In this document: positions 14,167 through 23,520 of the stretch, in pieces
How positions within the stretch are numbered: position 1 is the stretch's first letter
Layout: each line of letters opens with the position of its first letter
NCBI RefSeq assembly: GCF_002778325.1
Contig: NZ_NESI01000004.1
Coordinates: 1 to 64,000 of the forward strand
Direction of reading: 5' to 3'
Source of the DNA: Limnohabitans sp. B9-3
GTDB taxonomy: Bacteria; Pseudomonadota; Gammaproteobacteria; Burkholderiales; Burkholderiaceae_C
Length of the DNA stretch: 64,000 nt
Made by a program: the position numbers and the translations under genes
The notes under the pieces: model-generated
What the model saw: the letters and a program-made list of their open reading frames with translations, nothing else
Database searches by the model: none
What the model was told of the DNA's origin: nothing

Positions 14167-17100
14167 TTACTCGTAAATGATTTGAGACTGGCCCTCATGG
14201 GCCTGCGCCATCCAGCTGGCCAAAGCGGCATCGCTGGGGAAAAATTTGGAGGACTCACCCAATTGAAGGTCTGCCGTCGCGCCCTCGCGCAGCAGCTTGA
14301 AGCGCACGCCAAGACCGCGCACCAACTCGCCTTGCTCTGAGGTTTCAACCTTGGCCGGATGGTCGCGCAGCAAACGCGCCACATCAGGCGCGGTGCCGTT
14401 GACCGTCACGCTGAGGTATTTGCCAAAGCGGCAGCGCGCTTGCCCCAAGTCCCAGACTTGGTTGATCACCAAGCGCAAGCCACCCGAAAAACGGTCAGGC
14501 TGCGCCTTGCCCATCACGATCACCAGCTCATCGTCTTTCAAGCTGTTGCGAAACGCATTGATGGTTTTTTCGTCCGCCGTCGCTTCGATCACACCCGACT
14601 TATCGTCGAGTTTGAAAATGGCCAACTTGCCGCGCTGGCCGTTGATCACGCGCATGTCGCTGATGATGCCCGACAGCAGTTGCGGCTCTCGCGAGTCCAT
14701 CAATTCTTCAATGCGGGTGCGGGCAAAGCGGCGCACTTCGCGCTCGACCTCGTCAAACAAATGGCCGGAAATGTAGAAGCCCAGCGCCACCTTCTCGTGC
14801 GTCAAGCGCTCTTTCACACCCCAAGGCATGACGGACACCACTTCGGGTTCTTGCGTGCTGGAGCCGTGGGCGTCATCACCCATCATGTCGAACAAGCCAC
14901 CTTGGTTGGCATTGGCTTCGCTGGCGGCGGCAAAGTCAAAGGCACGCTCCACGCTAGCCAGCAGCTCAGCACGGTTCAGGTGCAAATTGTCAAACGCACC
15001 GGCTTTGATGAGTGCCTCAACCGTGCGCTTATTCAAGCGGCTGCGGTCCACACGGCGGCAAAAATCAAACAAACTGGAGAACGGGCCACCCGCTTCGCGG
15101 GCCGCCACGACGGCTTCAATCGCTTGCTGTCCTGAGCCTTTGATCGCGCCTAAGCCATAGCGAATCACCTTGTCGGAGATGGGCTCAAAGCGGTAAAAAC
15201 CACGGTTCACATCAGGTGACTCAAAGGTCAAGCCCATTTTTTGGGCGTCTTCGTACAAGACTTTGAGCTTGTCGGTGTTGTCCATCTCCACCGTCATGTT
15301 GGCGCAGAAGAACTCGGCCGTGTAGTGCACCTTCAGCCAACCCGTGTGATAGGCCAGCAGTGAGTAAGCGGCCGCGTGCGACTTGTTGAAGCCATAGCCC
15401 GCGAACTTTTCCATCAAGTCAAAGATCTCGTCGGCTTTGTCTTGGTCGATGCTGTTTTTGGCTGCGCCCGCGCGGAAGATAGAGCGGTGCTCGGCCATCT
15501 CTTCGGCCTTCTTTTTACCCATGGCGCGGCGCAACATGTCGGCGCCGCCGAGCGAGTAGCCACCCAAAATCTGCGCGGTCTGCATCACCTGCTCTTGGTA
15601 AACCATGATGCCGTAGGTCTCGGACAACATCTCAGCCACCATCGGGTGCGGGTACTCAATGGTTTCGCGCCCGTGTTTACGCGCCACAAAGCTCGGAATC
15701 AGGTCCATCGGGCCGGGGCGGTACAAGGCGTTCAACGCGATCAAATCTTCCAAACGCGTGGGTTTGGCATCGCGCAACATACCTTGCATGCCGCGACTTT
15801 CAAACTGGAACACCGCTTCGGTTTTGCCGTCTTGGAACAAGCGGTAAGTCGGACCATCGTCCAGCGGGATATTTTCAAAGGCGAAGTTCTCTTGGCCTTT
15901 GTGGCGCTTCATGATGAACTCGCGCGCAATCTCCAAAATCGTCAGCGTGGCCAAGCCCAAAAAGTCGAACTTCACCAAGCCAGCGGCTTCCACGTCGTCT
16001 TTGTCAAACTGGCTCACCGCCGATTCGCTGCCGGGCTGTTGGTACAGCGGGCAGAAGTCGGTCAGTTTACCTGGGGCAATCAACACACCACCCGCGTGCA
16101 TGCCCACGTTACGCGTCATACCTTCGAGCTTCTGCGCCAGCTCCAACAAGGTTTTAACTTCGTCTTCTTTGGCCAAACGCTCGGCCAAGATGGGCTCGAC
16201 CTCGATCGCGCCTGCGATGGTGATGTGCTGGCCCGGCTTGTTGGGAATCAGGCCGCTGATGCCCTTGCAAAAGGTGTAGCTCATGTCCAGCACACGACCC
16301 ACGTCACCAATCGCGGCACGCGCCGCCATGGTGCCGAAGGTGGCAATTTGCGACACCGCCGCACGGCCGTATTTGTCTTTCACGTAGTCAATCACTCGAT
16401 CGCGGTTGGTTTGGCAAAAGTCGATGTCAAAGTCGGGCATCGAGACCCGCTCTGGGTTCAAGAAACGCTCGAACAGCAAGTTGTATTGCAGCGGGTCCAG
16501 GTCGGTGATCTTCAGCGCGTACGCTACCAGCGAGCCCGCACCTGAGCCACGACCAGGGCCTACGGGGCAACCATTGGCCTTGGCCCATTGGATGAAGTCA
16601 CCCACGATCAGGAAGTAGCCGGGAAAACCCATCTTCAAAATCGTGTTCAGCTCAAACTCCAAGCGGTCGACGTAGCGCGGGCGCTCTTCATTGCGTTTGG
16701 CCTCGTTGGGATACAAGTGCAACAAGCGCGCTTCTAAGCCCTCGTGCGACACATGGCGGAAGTAGTCCTCGACCGACATCACCACGCCGTTGACGGGGGG
16801 AATGGGAAAGTTGGGCAACTGCGGCTTGCCCAACACCAAAGTCAGGTTGCAGCGCTTGGCAATTTCTAGGGTGTTGGCAATGGCGCTGGGCACATCGGCA
16901 AACAAGGCCTCCATTTGCTCGGACGATTTGAAATACTGCTCGCGGGTGAAGCGGCGCACGCGGCGCTGGTTGCCCAAAATTTCGCCCTCAGCAATACACA
17001 CGCGGGCCTCATGGGCCTCGTAGTCGTCGGGCAAGGTGAACTGAATCGGATGGGTCGCCACCACCGGCAAATTCAAACGCGCCGCCAATTGCACAGCAGC

Positions 17101-17640
17101 CGTGACATGCGCCTCGTCGTCCGCGCGCCCTGCGCGCTGCAACTCGATGTAGAAGCGATGCGGAAAAATACCAGCCAACTGCAAGGCCACTTCACTGGCA
17201 CGTGTCGTGTCACCCTGCACCAAAGCCTGGCCCACTGCGCCAGCTTGCGAACCGGCTAAGGCAATCAAGCCTTGAGACAGTTCTTGCAGCCACGCCAACT
17301 TGATGACACCCACGGCCCGGATGACGTTTTGCGTCCAGCCCCGGCTGATCAACTCGCACAAGTTCAAATAACCTTGGTGGCTTTGCACCAACAAAATCAT
17401 GCGCGAGGTTTGTGCGGGGTCTTGCGTCAGGCTTTCGAGGTAGATCTCGGCACCGATCAGCGGTTTGACGCCCTTGCCACGCGTTTCTTTGTAGAACTTG
17501 ATGGCACCGTACATGTTGTTGATGTCGGTGATGGCCATCGCGGGCTGTTGGTCAGCAGCCGCCGCTTTCACCACCTCGTCGATGCGGTTGGTTCCATCGA
17601 CGACAGAAAACTCGGTGTGAAGGCGCAGGTGAACAAACAT
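14167..17640 (-). CDS. dnaE: DNA polymerase III subunit alpha
   Basis: The 1157-residue protein is the replicative polymerase catalytic subunit. The N-terminal PHP domain is clear (FVHLRLHTEFSVVDG through MAITDINNMYG). Palm-domain catalytic aspartates lie in MPDFDIDFCQTNRDRVI, with upstream GPGRGSGAGSLVAYAL. The helix-hairpin-helix/tandem region includes KGSGQQAIEAVVAAR, and an OB-fold follows (SGIISDMRVINGQRGK). Length matches betaproteobacterial DnaE. It is followed 6 bases later by pgsA. A 101-bp gap separates it from the upstream DUF599 gene. Confidence 0.97.
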   Translation of the reverse strand: MFVHLRLHTEFSVVDGTNRIDEVVKAAAADQQPAMAITDINNMYGAIKFYKETRGKGVKPLIGAEIYLESLTQDPAQTSRMILLVQSHQGYLNLCELISRGWTQNVIRAVGVIKLAWLQELSQGLIALAGSQAGAVGQALVQGDTTRASEVALQLAGIFPHRFYIELQRAGRADDEAHVTAAVQLAARLNLPVVATHPIQFTLPDDYEAHEARVCIAEGEILGNQRRVRRFTREQYFKSSEQMEALFADVPSAIANTLEIAKRCNLTLVLGKPQLPNFPIPPVNGVVMSVEDYFRHVSHEGLEARLLHLYPNEAKRNEERPRYVDRLEFELNTILKMGFPGYFLIVGDFIQWAKANGCPVGPGRGSGAGSLVAYALKITDLDPLQYNLLFERFLNPERVSMPDFDIDFCQTNRDRVIDYVKDKYGRAAVSQIATFGTMAARAAIGDVGRVLDMSYTFCKGISGLIPNKPGQHITIAGAIEVEPILAERLAKEDEVKTLLELAQKLEGMTRNVGMHAGGVLIAPGKLTDFCPLYQQPGSESAVSQFDKDDVEAAGLVKFDFLGLATLTILEIAREFIMKRHKGQENFAFENIPLDDGPTYRLFQDGKTEAVFQFESRGMQGMLRDAKPTRLEDLIALNALYRPGPMDLIPSFVARKHGRETIEYPHPMVAEMLSETYGIMVYQEQVMQTAQILGGYSLGGADMLRRAMGKKKAEEMAEHRSIFRAGAAKNSIDQDKADEIFDLMEKFAGYGFNKSHAAAYSLLAYHTGWLKVHYTAEFFCANMTVEMDNTDKLKVLYEDAQKMGLTFESPDVNRGFYRFEPISDKVIRYGLGAIKGSGQQAIEAVVAAREAGGPFSSLFDFCRRVDRSRLNKRTVEALIKAGAFDNLHLNRAELLASVERAFDFAAASEANANQGGLFDMMGDDAHGSSTQEPEVVSVMPWGVKERLTHEKVALGFYISGHLFDEVEREVRRFARTRIEELMDSREPQLLSGIISDMRVINGQRGKLAIFKLDDKSGVIEATADEKTINAFRNSLKDDELVIVMGKAQPDRFSGGLRLVINQVWDLGQARCRFGKYLSVTVNGTAPDVARLLRDHPAKVETSEQGELVRGLGVRFKLLREGATADLQLGESSKFFPSDAALASWMAQAHEGQSQIIYE

Positions 17641-17741
17641 GAAAGAGATTGTAGAGATGACAGGTGGGCACTTGCCGCCTTCAAGGCCTTATGCCTGGGA
17701 ATATTTCAGGCCAACTCTGACCTGTTTTTGAGTACTCTTGC

Positions 17742-18449
17742 CTACTCTTGAAGAAGCGCCAGCACTTCAGATTTAAATTCGCGGGTGTACAAAACACCCG
17801 CCACCAGCATGGTGGCTAGGACAAACATCGTGGGCGAAAAAAACCAACCCAATGCGGCAAACGAAAAGTAATAAGCGCGCAAGCCACCGTTGAAGGTTTC
17901 GGCGGCCAAGCCTGTCATCGCTGCGGCACGGTCCGCGCAATGCTGGCGGTTGGCCACGCCTTCATTTTCAAAACTTGAGGGCGGAGGCATGGCGCCAATC
18001 AGCAGGGCCACAAAGGTGTACTGGCGCATCGACCAAGAAAACCGAAAAAACGAATACACAAAAATTACCACCAACACCAAGATCTTGAACTCAAACACCA
18101 GCATGGGGGTTTGCTCGGCAAACGGGATTTCTCGCACCAACTCGGCCGCTTTGTCGGTGGTGCCTAACAGGGCGAACAAGCCGCCCAAAATCAAAATGGT
18201 GGTGGAGCAAAAAAACGCGGGCGTGGCCGACAAGGTTTGCGTGATGATGCCGTCCAGCATGCGCGGGTCACGCGCCGTGGCCTGCAACATCCACAAATGG
18301 CGGTAGCGGTTGGTCATCGCCAAAATAGAGTGCTGACCATCGCTCCAATACTTGGCAAACAAGGCGTAACCCACCCACACCAAGACAAAAAAACTGAGCG
18401 CAAACCAATCGGCCCAAGGTAGCAGTTGAAAAATTTTCATAGTCAACAT
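17742..18449 (-). CDS. DUF599-family membrane protein
   Basis: This protein of about 235 residues has four hydrophobic segments (near residues 12–32, 72–92, 115–135 and 190–215) and matches the DUF599 family, bacterial inner-membrane proteins of unknown function. Family-like runs include RYRHLWMLQATARDPRMLDG near the first loop and FNGGLRAYYFSFAALGWF near the end. The start is uncertain: ATG at 18449 or 18440, or TTG at 18458. It follows the flavodoxin gene by under 20 bases on the same strand, so it may belong to the pirin–flavodoxin operon. Confidence 0.8.
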   Translation of the reverse strand: MLTMKIFQLLPWADWFALSFFVLVWVGYALFAKYWSDGQHSILAMTNRYRHLWMLQATARDPRMLDGIITQTLSATPAFFCSTTILILGGLFALLGTTDKAAELVREIPFAEQTPMLVFEFKILVLVVIFVYSFFRFSWSMRQYTFVALLIGAMPPPSSFENEGVANRQHCADRAAAMTGLAAETFNGGLRAYYFSFAALGWFFSPTMFVLATMLVAGVLYTREFKSEVLALLQE

Positions 18450-18467
18450 GCTACCCAAAGAAAACCC

Positions 18468-19001
18468 TTAGCTGCGCAATTTCGCCGCCACAACTGCCAC
18501 GCGCTCGCCGTAGGCTTTGGCGGTGTCCAAGTCGCCTTGAGGAATGTCAGCCGCTGGGCTGGTCGGGCCCACTTGGGCCATCAGGCCGGAGTTAGAACCC
18601 AAACGGTTGATGGTGCCGTCGTTCATGGCGGGCTGACCCACCCACACCATGCCTTGCTGCATGGCCAAGGTGATGAAGTATTGGATGGTCGACAGTTTGT
18701 CGCCGCTGGGGCTGGCCGAGATGGTGAAGCCACCAGCCACTTTGTCTTTCCAAGCGCTGCCGAACCACTGCTTCGATGTGGCGTCAGCAAATTTCTTGAA
18801 CTGCCAAGACACGGTGCCCATGTAAGTGGGTGAGCCAAAGATGATGGCGTCAGCGGCATTCAAAGCCTCCCACTCTGCATCGGTGATGTTGCCATCTGCG
18901 TCAATGGCGACGACGGTGGCTTTCGCGCCTTCGGCCACGAATTGAGCCACGCGTTGGGTGTGGCCGTAGCCTGAGTGGTAAACAACAACGGTTTTGGTCA
19001 T
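18468..19001 (-). CDS. Flavodoxin-family NAD(P)H-dependent reductase (WrbA-like)
   Basis: The 177-residue protein begins with the FMN phosphate-binding loop of flavodoxins, VVVYHSGYGHTQRVAQFV, and continues with the GSPTYMGTVSWQFKKFAD segment that contacts the isoalloxazine ring. It resembles WrbA/NAD(P)H:quinone reductases and multimeric flavodoxin reductases. The start at 19001 is chosen because AGGAG lies 6 bases upstream. It is 42 bases downstream of the pirin gene, a common pairing suggesting quinone or electrophile detoxification. The cytoplasm is the expected location. Confidence 0.88.
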   Translation of the reverse strand: MTKTVVVYHSGYGHTQRVAQFVAEGAKATVVAIDADGNITDAEWEALNAADAIIFGSPTYMGTVSWQFKKFADATSKQWFGSAWKDKVAGGFTISASPSGDKLSTIQYFITLAMQQGMVWVGQPAMNDGTINRLGSNSGLMAQVGPTSPAADIPQGDLDTAKAYGERVAVVAAKLRS

Positions 19002-19043
19002 GAGGAACTCCTGTGAGTGGTTTAAAAAAATGAAAGTCAACGA

Positions 19044-19739
19044 TCAGGCTACTAAGTCAAACACCAGCACCTCGGCATCTTGGCCTTGTGTGAGCGTGAT
19101 GGTCGGTTCGTTGTCCAACAATGCCGCGTCGCCCGCTGACAAAGCCACACCATTCACGCGCAAGTTGCCGCGAATCAAGTGAACATAAGCTTTACGTTGC
19201 GGGGCGATCTGCAGGGTGGCCGTTTCCGCGCCATCAAACAAACCCGCGTACAGCGACGCATCTGCGTGAATTTTGACCACCGCGCCCTCGGGGCCTGCAA
19301 TGCAACTCAAGGCGCCGCGCTTGGAAGCCGGCGGCACGGTTTTTTGCTCGTAGCCGGGGGCAATGCCGCGCACATTGGGTTCGATCCAAATTTGGAAAAA
19401 GTGCGTCGTTTGATCTGGGGCGTGGTTGAACTCGCTGTGCTGCACGCCCGTGCCAGCGCTCATGCACTGCACATCGCCGGGCGGGATGCCTTTGACGTTG
19501 CCCATGCTGTCTTTGTGCGCCAAATTACCGCTCAGCACATAGCTGATGATTTCCATGTCGCGGTGGCCGTGGGTACCAAAACCGCCACCGGCCGCAATGC
19601 GGTCTTCGTTGATGACGCGCAAATTGCCCCAGCCCATGAACTGCGGGTCGTAGTAACTGGCGAATGAAAAGCTATGGAACGACTTGAGCCAGCCGTGGTC
19701 GGCATAACCGCGATCTTGAGATTTGCGAAGGGTCAGCAT
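19044..19739 (-). CDS. Pirin-family bicupin (YhhW-like)
   Basis: The 231-residue bicupin has the pirin N-terminal domain with its metal ligands, GTHGHRDMEIISYVLSG (His, His) then GVQHSEFN (His and Glu). YhhW-type members can oxidise quercetin in vitro, but the physiological role is unclear. It is the first gene of a leftward set with a flavodoxin-type reductase and faces a LysR gene across a short region containing a perfect palindrome. That arrangement suggests LysR control and a response to a quinone or aromatic compound. Confidence 0.9.
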   Translation of the reverse strand: MLTLRKSQDRGYADHGWLKSFHSFSFASYYDPQFMGWGNLRVINEDRIAAGGGFGTHGHRDMEIISYVLSGNLAHKDSMGNVKGIPPGDVQCMSAGTGVQHSEFNHAPDQTTHFFQIWIEPNVRGIAPGYEQKTVPPASKRGALSCIAGPEGAVVKIHADASLYAGLFDGAETATLQIAPQRKAYVHLIRGNLRVNGVALSAGDAALLDNEPTITLTQGQDAEVLVFDLVA

Positions 19740-19810
19740 GGTTTTTTCTCCTAAGACTGAACTTTAGGCGCTTCGCGGGCCTTGGCCGTGCATCGCATTT
19801 GATGGCATCA

Positions 19811-19825
19811 TTCAAATTATTTGAA
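19811..19825. promoter_or_regulatory. Palindromic LysR box between pirin and LysR genes
   Basis: TTCAAATTATTTGAA is a perfect 15-base palindrome that satisfies the T-N11-A LysR consensus. It lies 18 bases upstream of the LysR start codon and 72 bases upstream of the divergent pirin gene, a position suited to autorepression plus activation of pirin. Confidence 0.65.
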
Positions 19826-19842
19826 CGATCAGAGCGCTTGAC

Positions 19843-20820
19843 ATGAACTCCCCCCGCGACGTGCTGACCCCCGACTCCCTAGCCATGCTGCACGCCATTG
19901 AAAAAGCAGGCAGCTTTGCTGCAGCGGCCCGCGTCTTGGGCGTGGTGCCCAGCGCCCTCACCTACCGCGTTCGCCTGATCGAAGATGCGCTGGACGTATT
20001 GCTCTTTAACCGCAGTTCCAGACAAGCCAAACTCACCGCGGCAGGCGTTGAGTTGATGCGCGAAGGCGAGCGTTTGCTGGCTGACATCGACGCCATCGCC
20101 AACCGCGTGAAGCGTGTGGCCACCGGCTGGGAGAGCCAATTCACCATCGCGGTGGACGGCATCATCGACCGCAGCACTGTGATGGAGTTGTGCGAAGCCT
20201 TTTTGGCCTTGAACGCCCCCACCCGCCTCAAACTGAGGGACGAAACCCTCACCGGCACCTTGGCTGCCGTCACCAGCGGTCAAGCTGACTTGGCGCTTGG
20301 CATTCCTGGCATCTTGGGCGAAGGCGGCGTTGCATCGGGCATTCACAGCCAGAGCTTGGGCATCATGAAATTTGTCTTCGCCATGGCACCCAACCATCCA
20401 CTAGCCATCGCCCCCGAACCTTTGAGCGACGCATTACTTGGCCAACACCGCGCCGTCGCCGTGGCCGACTCGGTGCAAAGCGGAACAGGTATGACCATAG
20501 GTTTGCTGCCTGGCCAAGACGTGTTCACTGTTTCCAACATGGACCGAAAAATAGACGCGCAACTGCGCGGCATGGGCGTGGGCTTTGTGCCTGAGTTAAT
20601 GGCTCAGCCTTGGATCAAAGCAGGACAGTTGGTGACGCGTGAGGTCGAACGTCCCAGACGCGAGTCCAACCTCAGTTACGCTTGGCGCATCCCCGACGGC
20701 AGCGAGGGCGAACGCGGTGGCCGCGCTTTGCAGTGGTGGCTTAAGCAACTCAAAAGCCCCGCTACCCGATCTGCCTTATTGGTGAACCCCCGAACCTTCA
20801 ACCCCACACACAACGTGTAG
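19843..20820 (+). CDS. LysR-family transcriptional regulator
   Basis: The 325-residue protein has the LysR helix-turn-helix at about 12–70 (AAAARVLGVVPSALTYRVRLIEDALDV) and an effector-binding region from about 95. It is of the YhaJ/DntR-unrelated general type, and I cannot assign a subgroup. It is divergent from the pirin–flavodoxin pair, with a perfect LysR box in the gap, so regulation of that pair is the simplest reading. The flavoprotein gene downstream starts 10 bases after its stop and may be co-transcribed. Confidence 0.9.
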   Translation: MNSPRDVLTPDSLAMLHAIEKAGSFAAAARVLGVVPSALTYRVRLIEDALDVLLFNRSSRQAKLTAAGVELMREGERLLADIDAIANRVKRVATGWESQFTIAVDGIIDRSTVMELCEAFLALNAPTRLKLRDETLTGTLAAVTSGQADLALGIPGILGEGGVASGIHSQSLGIMKFVFAMAPNHPLAIAPEPLSDALLGQHRAVAVADSVQSGTGMTIGLLPGQDVFTVSNMDRKIDAQLRGMGVGFVPELMAQPWIKAGQLVTREVERPRRESNLSYAWRIPDGSEGERGGRALQWWLKQLKSPATRSALLVNPRTFNPTHNV

Positions 20821-20830
20821 AGTGCAACAC

Positions 20831-21898
20831 ATGACCTTAAACATCGCCATCATCGGAGCCGGCATCGCTGGCATCACCGCAGCCCGCACCCTGGCCCAAG
20901 CTGGCCACCGTGTGCATGTGTTTGAAAAGAGCCGCGGCGCAGGCGGACGCATGTCCACCCGCGAAAGCGCTTTTGGCACCTTCGACCACGGCACCCAGTT
21001 CTTCACCGTGCGTGACCCGCGCTTTTCGCTGGCTCTGCAAAGCGTGGCCGGTACCACCGACATTTGCCGCCCTTGGAGCGCCAACGCCGTGCGTGTGCTC
21101 GACCCGCAAGGCCATGTGTTTGAAGCCGCTCGCAACACCAAAGATGCACACTTCGTGGCCAAGCCCGGCATGAATGCCTTGGTCCGCCACTGGGCCAAAC
21201 CTTTGGGCAATGACGTGGTTTATCAAACCCAAGTCACACGCTTGGAACGCTCGGCCAAAGGCCAATGGACCGTGCATGCCGTCAACAGCGCATCAGGCAC
21301 CGACGTGACCGAAAAACACGCCGGCTTTGACCGCGTGCTGATGGCAATTCCCTCCGTGCAAACCGAACAACTGCTGCGCAACTCCGGCAAAGGCACTGCC
21401 AGCGCCGCTTGGCTCAAAGCCATGGCCAAAGTAGAAGTGGCCCCTTGCTGGACGCTGATGTTGGCCTTCCCCAACGCCATCCAACCCGAATTGCACATCG
21501 GCCCTCAATGGAACGCTGCCCGCAGCACCCACCACCGCGTGGCGTGGTTGGCGCGTGAATCGTCCAAACCCGGTCGCGGCAAGCTGGAGCGCTGGACCGT
21601 CCAGGCCAGCGCCGATTGGTCCACCGAACACTTGCAAGACACAGCCCCCCGAGTGAAAGCCAAACTGCTGCGCGCCTTCGCCGAACTGACCGGCATTCGC
21701 GCCGAGCCCTCGCACGCCGAAGTGCACCGATGGCTGTATGCCAAAACCATCACGCCCCTGGGCGTGTCGCACCAGTACAACCCCGCCAATGGCTTGGGCA
21801 CCTGCGGCGACTGGCACTTGGGTCACCGCGTCGAAGACGGTTTTGTGTCGGGTCTTGAACTCGCCTTGACCGTTTGCCAATCGGCACACCGCCTGTAA
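20831..21898 (+). CDS. FAD-dependent oxidoreductase, renalase-like
   Basis: The protein of about 355 residues opens with a Rossmann dinucleotide-binding loop, [38 protein letters not shown], typical of the renalase/amine-oxidase-like flavoproteins. The C-terminus has the second FAD contact, [20 protein letters not shown]. Bacterial renalases oxidise isomeric forms of NAD(P)H; that role is only a family-level expectation. ATG at 20831 is preferred over an upstream GTG because it begins directly before the Rossmann strand. It sits 10 bases after the LysR gene and upstream of gluQ. Confidence 0.82.
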   Translation: MTLNIAIIGAGIAGITAARTLAQAGHRVHVFEKSRGAGGRMSTRESAFGTFDHGTQFFTVRDPRFSLALQSVAGTTDICRPWSANAVRVLDPQGHVFEAARNTKDAHFVAKPGMNALVRHWAKPLGNDVVYQTQVTRLERSAKGQWTVHAVNSASGTDVTEKHAGFDRVLMAIPSVQTEQLLRNSGKGTASAAWLKAMAKVEVAPCWTLMLAFPNAIQPELHIGPQWNAARSTHHRVAWLARESSKPGRGKLERWTVQASADWSTEHLQDTAPRVKAKLLRAFAELTGIRAEPSHAEVHRWLYAKTITPLGVSHQYNPANGLGTCGDWHLGHRVEDGFVSGLELALTVCQSAHRL

Positions 21899-21933
21899 CC
21901 CGCTCACACGCGGGCAACGCGTGTGATTTTTCT

Positions 21934-22836
21934 GTGCACTACATCGGTCGCTTTGCACCTTCACCCACGGGCCCGCTTCATGCGGGCTCGCTCGTTGCTG
22001 CGCTCGCCAGTTGGTTAGACGCCCGTGCGCACGGTGGCCAATGGCTGGTGCGCATCGAAGATGTGGACACACCGCGCTGCATACCCGACGCCGACCAACG
22101 CATCCTCCAACAACTCGCCACCTGCGGCCTCATGCCCGATGCCCCTGTAGTGTGGCAATCGCAACGCGGCAATGCCTACCAAGCTGCGCTAGACAGTTTG
22201 ATTGCCAAAGGCTGGGCCTACCCCTGCGGCTGCTCACGCAAAGACATTGAAGGCGCCCATGCGTTGATGGGCAACGCCCGCGCCCGCCACAGCGCGGCGG
22301 TCTACCCCGGCACATGCCGCCACGGTTTGAACGGCAAAGATGCACGCGCATGGCGTTTGAATGTGCAACGCGTGATCGACGATTTAAAACTTGCCACGCC
22401 TTTGACATGGCAAGACCGTTTGCTTGGCAGCCAACAACAAGACGTGGCCAAAGAAGTCGGCGACTTTGTGCTGCGCCGAGCCGACGGCCTGTGGGCCTAC
22501 CAACTCGCAGTCGTCGTCGACGATGCTGCCCAAGGCATCACCCACATCGTGCGTGGCGCAGATTTGACCGACAACACCGCACGCCAAATCGTGTTGCAAC
22601 ATGCGTTGGACTTGCCCACGCCTAGCTACATGCACACGCCACTGGTGCTGGGTGAGAACGGGGAGAAGTTGAGTAAACAAAACGGCGCTGAGGCGTTGGA
22701 CTTGAACGATCCTCTCCAAGCTTTGAACCGTGCGGCACAAGCTTTAGGTCTTGCTGGTTGCCCCACTTCGATTAAAGATGCGTTGCGTCAATGGACGCAA
22801 GCCTCACTCGCGCCAGCCTTCGTGCCCCAGAGGTAA
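21934..22836 (+). CDS. gluQ: Glutamyl-Q tRNA(Asp) synthetase
   Basis: GluQ-RS attaches glutamate to queuosine in tRNA(Asp). The protein is a truncated GluRS catalytic core without an anticodon-binding domain, about 300 residues as expected. It has [22 protein letters not shown] (HIGH-type signature), a zinc-binding CGCSRKDI with further Cys and Tyr ligands, and GEKLSKQNG (KMSKS-type). The start is uncertain: GTG at 21934 begins just before the conserved YIGRF, while TTG at 21874 would overlap the preceding gene by 25 bases. Its last 33 bases overlap the convergent YgjP-like gene. Confidence 0.93.
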   Translation: MHYIGRFAPSPTGPLHAGSLVAALASWLDARAHGGQWLVRIEDVDTPRCIPDADQRILQQLATCGLMPDAPVVWQSQRGNAYQAALDSLIAKGWAYPCGCSRKDIEGAHALMGNARARHSAAVYPGTCRHGLNGKDARAWRLNVQRVIDDLKLATPLTWQDRLLGSQQQDVAKEVGDFVLRRADGLWAYQLAVVVDDAAQGITHIVRGADLTDNTARQIVLQHALDLPTPSYMHTPLVLGENGEKLSKQNGAEALDLNDPLQALNRAAQALGLAGCPTSIKDALRQWTQASLAPAFVPQR

Positions 22837-23520
22837 GGCGTTGAGCTCAGCGCGACATTCGCGCCAATGTGGCCAATGCTGATCAAGTAACGCCACGAAT
22901 CGTTCGTTGTGTGTGGGCTCTAATAAATGGGCCATCTCATGAACCACCACGTATTCCACCAAGTCTTTGGGTTTTTTCACCAGCTCAGTATTAAGTCGAA
23001 TATTGCCCGCATGGTGGTTACAGCTGCCCCACTTTGTTTTCATACGTTGCAAAAAGTAGCCTGACACCTTCACGCCTAACTTAGGCTCCCACTTGGCAAT
23101 CAGCTTGGGCACCAGCGCATGCAGCAGCGACTTGTGCCATTCATGCATCACCTCTAGCCGCTTTGCGGCATCGTGCCCAGGCCTAACGCTGAGGGTAATG
23201 CGTTTGTGGTCTAGCTTGACATGTGGTTTCACGTTTACATCAACCACTGTCATCAAATAACGGCGTCCCCACACATGATGGCTCTCTCGCTCCACAAATT
23301 GGCGCGGGGCTTCGCGTGCTTGCGCACTGAGCATGGCCTGCTGCTGGCGAATCCATTGCAACTTGGTAATGGCATAAGCACGAGCCACTTCAGGACGTGT
23401 GCCTAGCGGAGCCACCAGCGTGACCTTGCCATGTGGCGGCAACACGGTCAGGTGCACGTTCTTGATGGCTTTAAACGCCATCGAGATCGTGATGTCACCC
23501 AACTCAATCACGCTACTCAT
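22804..23520 (-). CDS. YgjP-like zinc metallopeptidase (DUF45)
   Basis: The 238-residue protein carries the zincin motif in [18 protein letters not shown] (HExxH plus a downstream His), with the family stretch [32 protein letters not shown] before it. The YgjP/DUF45 family is M48-like and its substrate is unknown. In my recollection members often sit next to type I restriction genes, and here it is the last gene of that operon, its start overlapping the hsdR stop by one base. No signal peptide or membrane helix is seen, so it is cytoplasmic. It overlaps convergent gluQ by 33 bases. Confidence 0.88.
   Translation of the reverse strand: MSSVIELGDITISMAFKAIKNVHLTVLPPHGKVTLVAPLGTRPEVARAYAITKLQWIRQQQAMLSAQAREAPRQFVERESHHVWGRRYLMTVVDVNVKPHVKLDHKRITLSVRPGHDAAKRLEVMHEWHKSLLHALVPKLIAKWEPKLGVKVSGYFLQRMKTKWGSCNHHAGNIRLNTELVKKPKDLVEYVVVHEMAHLLEPTHNERFVALLDQHWPHWRECRAELNALPLGHEGWRE

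Noticed and set aside
15376-16545. 389-codon open frame opposite dnaE
   Set aside because: It lies wholly within dnaE and reads as a codon-bias shadow.
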